Source: Acidimicrobiales bacterium
Lineage (GTDB): Bacteria; Actinomycetota; Acidimicrobiia; Acidimicrobiales; RAAP-2
DNA length: 10,132 nucleotides
Direction of reading: 5' to 3'
Assembly: GCA_030044045.1 (NCBI GenBank)
Contig: JASHWO010000303.1
Location: 1-10,132, forward strand
Positions 5,677 through 10,132 of this stretch are shown here, one piece after another. The notes beneath the pieces were generated by a model. The model ran no database searches, had not been told where the DNA came from, and was given only the letters and a program-made list of their open reading frames with translations. The position numbers were made by a program, and so were the translations under genes. Every line of letters starts with the position of its first letter. Position 1 is the first letter of the stretch.

Positions 5677-7569
5677 GTGGGACGCAGTGCAACGAACAAC
5701 CGCTGGCGGGGACGACTGGCCGGCGCATTAGCGGCGATGGTGGCCGTGGCCGGGGGCGGGACCCTCGGTCTGATCGGGGCCGGGGCCACCGCCGGGCTGA
5801 CCGCCACCGTGGCCGGGGCCGACAGCACCAGCTTCACAATGACCTGCCACCTGGGCTTGGCCCCGATCATCACAACAGCCACCTTCAAGGCCACGCTGAA
5901 GGGCACGCTGCCCACCTCGGCGTCCGCCGGCCAGTCCCTCACCCTCTCGGGCTACGGGGCCTCCATGGTCATCCCCCAGGCCTTCACCACACTGGGCACA
6001 GGGATCACACTGAGCGGGACGATCTCCCTCGACCTCACCGCCACGGGGGCCACGCCGGCCTCCCAGGCCTCCACCCTCACCATCCCCCACACCAAGCTGC
6101 ACAAGGGCACAGCACCGACCGTCACACTGGCGGGCACCGTGGGCAGCTTCACCGCCGGCTCGACAGGCGGGGCGGCCACCATCTCCTCGGCCACCACGGC
6201 CAGTTTGTACCCGGTGGTCACAGGCAACAAGCTCGGCACAGGCAAGGCCTACCCCTGCACCCTGCCGGCCACGGTGATCGCCAAGGTCACAGCGGCCGCC
6301 CCCAAGACCAAGGTCACGAGCGTGCTGCCCAACGCCGGGCCCCTGGCCGGGGGGACCACCACGGTCATCAGCGGCGTGGACTTCACCGGGGCCACCGCGG
6401 TCGACTTCGGCACCACGCCGGCCACCGCCTTCACCGTGACATCGGGCGAGCGCATCACCGCCACCGTGCCGGCCCATTCAGCCGGCACCGTCGACGTGAC
6501 GGTGACCTCGCCCGACGGCACCTCGACAACCAACCCGGCCGACCACTTCACCTACACCAACGGGCCCATCGTGACCGGGGTCTCCCCCAGCTACGGGCCC
6601 CGTGCGGGGGGCACCGCGGTCACCATCACCGGGCTGCAGTTCACAGGGGCCACCACAGTGGCCTTCGACCTCTCGGGGGCCACCACAGTCAAGGTCGTCT
6701 CGGCGACAAAGATCACCGCCGTCTCCCCGGCCCATTCGAGCGCCGTGGTGACAGTGACCGTCACCAGCCCCAAGGGCACCTCGATCACCTCGGTCCAGGA
6801 CCAGTTCACCTACGGCCTCCCCGGCTACTACGAGGTGGCCAGTGACGGGGGCATCTTCGCCTTCGGCACACTCGGTTTCTACGGCTCGATGGGCGGCAAG
6901 CCGCTCAACGCCCCCATCGTCGCCATGGCCACTACCCCCACAGGCAAGGGCTACTGGGAGGTGGCCAGTGACGGCGGGGTCTTCGCCTTCGGCACCGCCT
7001 CGTTCTACGGCTCCATGGGCGGCAAGCCGCTCAACGCCCCCATCGTCGCCATGGCCACCACCCCCACAGGCAAGGGCTACTGGCTGGTGGCCAGTGACGG
7101 GGGCATCTTCGCCTTCGGCAACGCCCCCTTCTACGGCTCCACCGGAGCGGTGACACTGCCGGCACCGGTGGTCTCGATGGTGGCCAATCCCAACGGGACG
7201 GGCTACTGGGAGGTGGGCGCCACAGGCACCATCTACTCCTTCGGCACACCCGGCCTCTTCGGCTCCATGGGGGGCAGGGCCCTGAACGCCCCCATCGTGG
7301 GCGCGGCGTCCACCCCCGACTTCTACGGTGACTGGGAGGTGGCCTCCGACGGCGGCATCTTCGCCTTCGGCAACGCCCCCTTCTACGGCTCCATGGGCGG
7401 CCAGGCCCTCAACAAGCCGGTGGTGGGCATGGCCCCTGCTCCCGGCGGCCAGGGCTACTGGGAGGTGGCCTCCGACGGCGGCATCTTCTCCTTCGGCACC
7501 GCCTCGTTCTACGGCTCCATGGGCGGCAAGCCGCTCAACGCCCCGGTGGTGGGCATCGCCGTGGTGTAG
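5677..7569 (+). CDS. Secreted repeat protein with two IPT/TIG domains and six C-terminal 42-residue repeats
   Basis: A 630-residue exported protein, companion of the preceding 1545-aa protein. The signal peptide has a basic start (NNRWRGR), a hydrophobic run at about 14-46 and a likely cleavage after A48. Residues 52-207 form a Thr-rich beta domain bracketed by C57 and C194. It resembles the split domain of the upstream protein (both have LPTSA-x-AG after the first cysteine) but lacks the propeller. Two IPT/TIG immunoglobulin-like domains follow at about 211-294 and 296-379, each ending in FTY. Six repeats (383-630) complete it. There is no sortase motif, membrane anchor or recognisable enzyme motif. 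The 108-base gap and matching architecture suggest co-expression and a shared surface role; the function is inferred. Threonine codon ACA is frequent. Confidence 0.9.
   Translation: MGRSATNNRWRGRLAGALAAMVAVAGGGTLGLIGAGATAGLTATVAGADSTSFTMTCHLGLAPIITTATFKATLKGTLPTSASAGQSLTLSGYGASMVIPQAFTTLGTGITLSGTISLDLTATGATPASQASTLTIPHTKLHKGTAPTVTLAGTVGSFTAGSTGGAATISSATTASLYPVVTGNKLGTGKAYPCTLPATVIAKVTAAAPKTKVTSVLPNAGPLAGGTTTVISGVDFTGATAVDFGTTPATAFTVTSGERITATVPAHSAGTVDVTVTSPDGTSTTNPADHFTYTNGPIVTGVSPSYGPRAGGTAVTITGLQFTGATTVAFDLSGATTVKVVSATKITAVSPAHSSAVVTVTVTSPKGTSITSVQDQFTYGLPGYYEVASDGGIFAFGTLGFYGSMGGKPLNAPIVAMATTPTGKGYWEVASDGGVFAFGTASFYGSMGGKPLNAPIVAMATTPTGKGYWLVASDGGIFAFGNAPFYGSTGAVTLPAPVVSMVANPNGTGYWEVGATGTIYSFGTPGLFGSMGGRALNAPIVGAASTPDFYGDWEVASDGGIFAFGNAPFYGSMGGQALNKPVVGMAPAPGGQGYWEVASDGGIFSFGTASFYGSMGGKPLNAPVVGIAVV
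6823..7566 (+). repeat. Six tandem 126-bp (42-residue) repeats at the 3' end of the 630-aa gene
   Basis: Copies begin at protein residues 383, 425, 467, 509, 551 and 593. The first five are exactly 42 residues with no indels; the sixth ends at 38 with the protein. Copies 1 and 2 are nearly identical in DNA, differing at only a few bases around FYGSMGGKPLNAPIVAMA. Copy 4 is the most divergent (GATGTIYSFG). The last copy ends LNAPVVGIAVV, parallel to LNAPVVAITAG in the upstream protein. Confidence 0.93.
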
Positions 7570-7571
7570 TC

Positions 7572-7590
7572 ACCCGGCGACGCCGGGTTT
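7572..7590 (+). terminator. Small hairpin just after the 630-aa gene
   Basis: ACCCGGC pairs with GCCGGGT across a 3-base loop (GAC), and TTT ends the element. It begins 3 bases after the stop codon and probably works together with the larger terminator 25 bases further on. Confidence 0.5.
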
Positions 7591-7615
7591 CCCTCGGCGG
7601 GGGAGGGAAGGGAAG

Positions 7616-7653
7616 GGCGGGTCTCCTGCGGTTGACCGCAGGGGCCCGCCTTT
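7616..7653 (+). terminator. Intrinsic terminator of the surface-protein module
   Basis: The inner stem CCTGCGG (7625-7631) pairs with CCGCAGG (7636-7642) around the loop TTGA. The outer stem GGCGGG (7616-7621) pairs with CCCGCC (7645-7650), with a small internal loop between the two. TTTCT follows. This is the clearest terminator in the window and separates the surface module from tetR. Confidence 0.85.
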
Positions 7654-7680
7654 CTCGCGGACGTGCTCCTGGTGAGAGCA

Positions 7681-7694
7681 ACTGCAATTGCAGT
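7681..7694. promoter_or_regulatory. Perfect 14-bp palindrome, possible operator
   Basis: ACTGCAATTGCAGT reads the same on both strands. It is AT-rich in a GC-rich setting and sits 234 bases before the tetR start, in non-coding DNA. Size and symmetry fit a dimeric regulator such as TetR, but it is about 170 bases upstream of the likely promoter, so it could serve another protein. Confidence 0.35.
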
Positions 7695-7852
7695 GAAAGA
7701 ATTGGCAGGAGAACTTCCCGTTACTGGCGCCGGCGTCCAACACCTCCATGGTCTGGAAGAAAGCGCCGCGGCCACCCCGGGATCCCCCCACCTGACCTGC
7801 GATGGGACTGCGGAACGGGGATAGCGACGGTACGGGGAGGGGGATAACAACA

Positions 7853-7880
7853 ATTACCTTGCTCTGCCTTCATGTACTGT
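7853..7880 (+). promoter_or_regulatory. Promoter-like element of tetR
   Basis: ATTACCT (7853-7859), a 15-base spacer and TACTGT (7875-7880) give a -10 of TANNNT form with a spacing of 16 from ATTACC. The element continues GGAAGAACCG, paralleling the element before the 1545-aa gene. Transcription would start near 7887, about 40 bases before the ATG. Confidence 0.45.
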
Positions 7881-7927
7881 GGAAGAACCGATGCCGAATT
7901 CCGCCGTAGAGGCAGAGGGAGGGGGCG

Positions 7928-8563
7928 ATGAGCACACCGCAGCCACGCGGGCCGGTGGACGAGCGCCGGCTCGCCCGCCGGCAGCGACTGCTGGACGCGT
8001 TCGTGCGGGAGGTGGGGGCCGAGGGGCTGTCCCACGCCTCGACCACCGGCGTCTGCCGCGCCGCCGGCACCTCGAACCGGTCCTTCTACCGCACATTCAC
8101 CGACAAGGCCGACTGCTTCCTGGTGGCCTTCGAGGACCGGGCCTGGGCCGTCACCCAGCGGGCCAAGCAGGCCTTCGACTCGACCGACGGGCGTTGGGAG
8201 CACCGGGTGCGGGCCGGCCTGGCGGAGATCGCCGCCTGCCTGGCCACCGACGAGGCCTACGCCCGCTTCTGCACGGTCGAGGTGACACGCCTCGAGCCGG
8301 CCCTGGCCGTCGCCGCCCGGCGGGTCCAGCGGTCGTGCGAGCGCCTGTTCGCCAGCGACGAGGTGCGGGCCCTGTCCCCGCCGCTGCGCACAGGGCCGGT
8401 GGGCCCCATGCTGTCCGGCGCCATCATCCGCCCGTTCACCCTCTACGTGGACCGGGGATGGACCGACCGCCTGCCCGAGGTGGTGACCGCCGTCACCTAC
8501 TCCTTGGCCCGGGTGGTGGTGGGGCCGGCCCGGGCGGCCCGCCTGCTCGAGGAGCTGCCGTAG
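7928..8563 (+). CDS. TetR-family transcriptional regulator
   Basis: A 211-residue protein of typical TetR size. The N-terminal DNA-binding domain spans about 14-70: helix 1 (RRQRLLDAFVREVGAEG), then the helix-turn-helix at about 38-57 (TTGVCRAAGTSNRSFYRTF), then the family's connecting segment with DKADCFLVAFED. The C-terminal two thirds is a divergent, Ala/Arg-rich helical ligand-binding and dimer domain, so the ligand cannot be named. The start is supported by the purine-rich AGGGAGGGGG at 7916-7925. The gene follows a strong terminator and precedes trpC by 75 bases. It shares a promoter-like motif with the upstream surface gene and uses ACA for 4 of 16 threonines, like the surface genes and unlike trpC. 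Control of the surface module, of itself or of trpCF are all possible. Confidence 0.9.
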   Translation: MSTPQPRGPVDERRLARRQRLLDAFVREVGAEGLSHASTTGVCRAAGTSNRSFYRTFTDKADCFLVAFEDRAWAVTQRAKQAFDSTDGRWEHRVRAGLAEIAACLATDEAYARFCTVEVTRLEPALAVAARRVQRSCERLFASDEVRALSPPLRTGPVGPMLSGAIIRPFTLYVDRGWTDRLPEVVTAVTYSLARVVVGPARAARLLEELP

Positions 8564-8623
8564 GGGCTGGTGGGGCCGGTCGCCGCCGGTCCTGCGCCGC
8601 CGCCCGAGCCCCGACCCTGCCGC

Positions 8624-8629
8624 TACGCT
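8624..8629 (+). promoter_or_regulatory. Putative -10 box for leaderless trpC transcript
   Basis: TACGCT fits TANNNT and lies 9 bases before ATG 8639. No Shine-Dalgarno is visible between it and the start (GGGGCGACC). Transcription would begin within a few bases of the ATG. No good -35 is visible. Confidence 0.35.
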
Positions 8630-8638
8630 GGGGCGACC

Positions 8639-9460
8639 ATGGCCACCTACCTGTCGGAGATCGTGGCTGCCCATCGGGCCGCTGCCGCCCGGGACCGGCG
8701 CGACCTCGACCGCCTGGTGGCCCGGGCCCTGGCTGCCCCGGCACCGCGGCCGTTCGCCGCCGCACTGGCCGCTTCCCACGCCGACCGCGGCCTGGCGGTG
8801 ATCGCCGAGATCAAGCGGCGCTCGCCCTCCAGGGGTGACCTGGCGGCCCGACTGGACCCGGCGTCGGTGGCCGCGGCCTACGCCATCGGCGGGGCCACCT
8901 GCCTGTCCGTGCTGACCGACTGGGAGTTCTTCGGCGGGTCGCCGGACGACCTGCAGGCGGCCCGGGCGGTCACCGGCCTGCCCACCCTGCGCAAGGACTT
9001 CACCGTCGGCCCGGCCGACGTCTGCGACGCCCGGCTGATGGGGGCCGACGCCGTGCTGCTCATCGTGGCCGCCCTCTCCGACGCCGAGCTGGCCGAGCTG
9101 GCTGCCCTGGCCGCCCGGCTGGACCTCGACGCCCTGGTGGAGGTGCACGACGAGGCCGAGCTGGCCCGGGCCCTGGCCGCCGGGGCCCGGCTGGTGGGGG
9201 TGAACCAGCGGGACCTCGAGACCTTCGCCGTGGACCCCGAGCGGGCGGAGCGCCTGGCCGCGGCCATGCCCGAGGGGGTGGTGCCGGTGGCCGAGTCGGG
9301 CATCGGGGGGCCGGAGGACGTGGCCCGGCTGGCCGCCGCCGGCTACCAGGCGGTGCTGGTAGGGGAGACCCTGGTCCGGGCCACCGACCGCGCCGGTACG
9401 GTGGCCCTGCTGGCCGGCCACGCCGTCCGCCGGCCCGCCGCGCCGGTGCTCCTACCATGA
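8639..9460 (+). CDS. trpC: Indole-3-glycerol-phosphate synthase
   Basis: Closes the indole ring by decarboxylative cyclisation of CdRP to indole-3-glycerol phosphate, the fourth step from chorismate to tryptophan; a cytosolic (beta/alpha)8 barrel of 273 residues. The expected active-site residues are present with family spacing: E57 and K59 in IAEIKRRSPSRG, K119 in LRKDF, E168 in LVEVHDE, N189 in GVNQRDL, E219 and S220 in AESGI. GADAVLLIVAAL at 135-146 is also typical. ATG 8639 is chosen because MATYLSEIVAAHR matches the usual N-terminal helix, although the frame is open further upstream. The stop overlaps the trpF start (ATGA, 9457-9460), so the two are translationally coupled. None of its threonine codons is ACA. 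Confidence 0.97.
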   Translation: MATYLSEIVAAHRAAAARDRRDLDRLVARALAAPAPRPFAAALAASHADRGLAVIAEIKRRSPSRGDLAARLDPASVAAAYAIGGATCLSVLTDWEFFGGSPDDLQAARAVTGLPTLRKDFTVGPADVCDARLMGADAVLLIVAALSDAELAELAALAARLDLDALVEVHDEAELARALAAGARLVGVNQRDLETFAVDPERAERLAAAMPEGVVPVAESGIGGPEDVARLAAAGYQAVLVGETLVRATDRAGTVALLAGHAVRRPAAPVLLP

Positions 9461-10132
9461 GCTCGGTGCCGCTGGTCAAGATCTGCGGGGTGACCACCGA
9501 GGCCGACGCCCTGCTGGCCGTGGCCCTGGGGGCCGACGCCGTCGGGTTCGTCATGGCCCCGTCGCCCCGCCAGGTCTCGCCGGCGGCGGTGGGCGACATC
9601 GTGAAGCGCCTGCCCCACGGGGTGCTCACCGTGGGCGTGTTCCGGGACGAGGCCCCGGCCCGGGTGGTGGAGCTGGCCAACCGCATCGGCTTGGGCGCCG
9701 TCCAGCTCCACGGGCACGAGACGGCGGCCGACTGCCGTTGGGTGGCCGAGCGGGTGGCCGCCACCATCAAGGCCTTCGCCGCCGGCGACCCGGCGGTCCA
9801 GCGGTTCGCCGACTTCGGGGCCGACTTCCTCCTCGTCGACGGGCCGAACCCCGGCTCCGGGGAGCTCTTCGACTGGCGGCTGGGGGAGGGGGTGGTCGAC
9901 CCGGGGCGGCTGATCGTCTCCGGCGGCTTGCGGCCCGACAACGTGGGGCAGGCCATCGCCCGGCTCCGTCCCTACGGGGTGGACGTGGCCAGCGGGGTGG
10001 AGTCGGCCCCCGGCCGTAAGGACCCCCACCTGCTCCGGGCCTTCGTGGCCGCCGCCCGCCAGGCGGCGGCCAGGCTGGCCGCCGAGGGGGCAGGCGGCGG
10101 GGCCGGGGCCGGCGGTGGCGTGCTCGGGGACG
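9457..10132 (+). CDS. trpF: Phosphoribosylanthranilate isomerase, 3' end outside the window
   Basis: Catalyses the Amadori rearrangement of phosphoribosylanthranilate to CdRP, the substrate of the TrpC enzyme encoded just upstream. 225 residues are visible with no stop. Signatures: KICG at 8-11 with catalytic base C10, GAVQLHGHE at 80-88, LLVDG with catalytic acid D128, SGGLRPDNV at 155-163 and the phosphate-binding end DVASGVESAPGRKD at 176-189. The start ATG overlaps the trpC stop by four bases. Family members usually end near residue 200-210; this frame continues through an Ala/Gly-rich stretch (about 198-221) to the window edge, so it has either a low-complexity tail or a linker to something further. 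trpB would be the usual next gene but cannot be seen. Confidence 0.96.
   Translation, partial: MSSVPLVKICGVTTEADALLAVALGADAVGFVMAPSPRQVSPAAVGDIVKRLPHGVLTVGVFRDEAPARVVELANRIGLGAVQLHGHETAADCRWVAERVAATIKAFAAGDPAVQRFADFGADFLLVDGPNPGSGELFDWRLGEGVVDPGRLIVSGGLRPDNVGQAIARLRPYGVDVASGVESAPGRKDPHLLRAFVAAARQAAARLAAEGAGGGAGAGGGVLGD

Larger units (their letters stand above)
7570..7927 (+). other. Gene-free region between the surface genes and tetR
   Basis: It contains a small hairpin directly after the stop, a strong intrinsic terminator (7616-7653), a perfect 14-bp palindrome (7681-7694), about 150 bases with nothing I recognise, a promoter-like element (7853-7880) and a Shine-Dalgarno site. The reverse-strand reading frames here run through the terminator stem and are not convincing genes. 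Confidence 0.75.

Noticed and set aside
4825..7566. Repeat tracts as a CRISPR array
   Set aside because: The 126-bp units are coding, in frame and contiguous, with no spacers.
7570..7791. 73-codon reverse-strand frame with a cysteine-rich middle
   Set aside because: It reads through the strong terminator stem, and no ribosome site or known small-protein motif is visible.
7721..9421. 566-codon reverse-strand open frame over tetR and trpC
   Set aside because: It is antisense to two well-supported genes. It is rich in Gly, Pro, Arg and Gln with no family motif, as expected of a shadow frame in GC-rich DNA.

Overview
The window is about 10 kb of high-GC DNA. Gene content suggests a Gram-positive actinobacterium: priA-def, a secreted-protein pair with 42-residue repeats, and a trp segment. 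I suspect the Acidimicrobiia because the repeat type recalls proteins of that class, but this is from memory and was not tested.

Layout, all genes on the + strand. (1) 1-611: housekeeping end, with the last 38 codons of a probable priA and a complete peptide deformylase gene (def). (2) 612-930: a 319-bp gene-free leader with hairpins, a promoter-like AT-rich element and a foldable 5' untranslated region. (3) 931-7569: two exported, threonine-rich, multi-domain surface or secreted proteins in tandem (1545 and 630 aa). Both end in exactly six in-phase copies of a 42-residue aromatic/glycine repeat. The first also carries Ig-like domains and a seven-bladed YVTN-type beta-propeller. That propeller appears to sit inside a cysteine-bracketed domain which the second protein has without the insertion. 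(4) 7570-7927: terminators, a perfect 14-bp palindrome and a promoter-like element resembling the one before the first surface gene. (5) 7928-8563: a TetR-type regulator. (6) 8639-10132: trpC and the 5' part of trpF, coupled by an ATGA overlap (tryptophan biosynthesis).

How the parts relate: def and trpC/trpF are conserved metabolic genes, each apparently with a leaderless-type start. The two repeat proteins form an accessory cell-surface module inserted between them. The module and tetR use the threonine codon ACA, which def, trpC and the visible part of trpF do not use at all. The tetR gene shares a promoter-like motif with the first surface gene, so regulation of the surface module by this TetR is a testable inference. 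The most unusual things here are the propeller-in-domain architecture, the lower-GC island that contains it, and the matched six-copy repeat ends of the two proteins.
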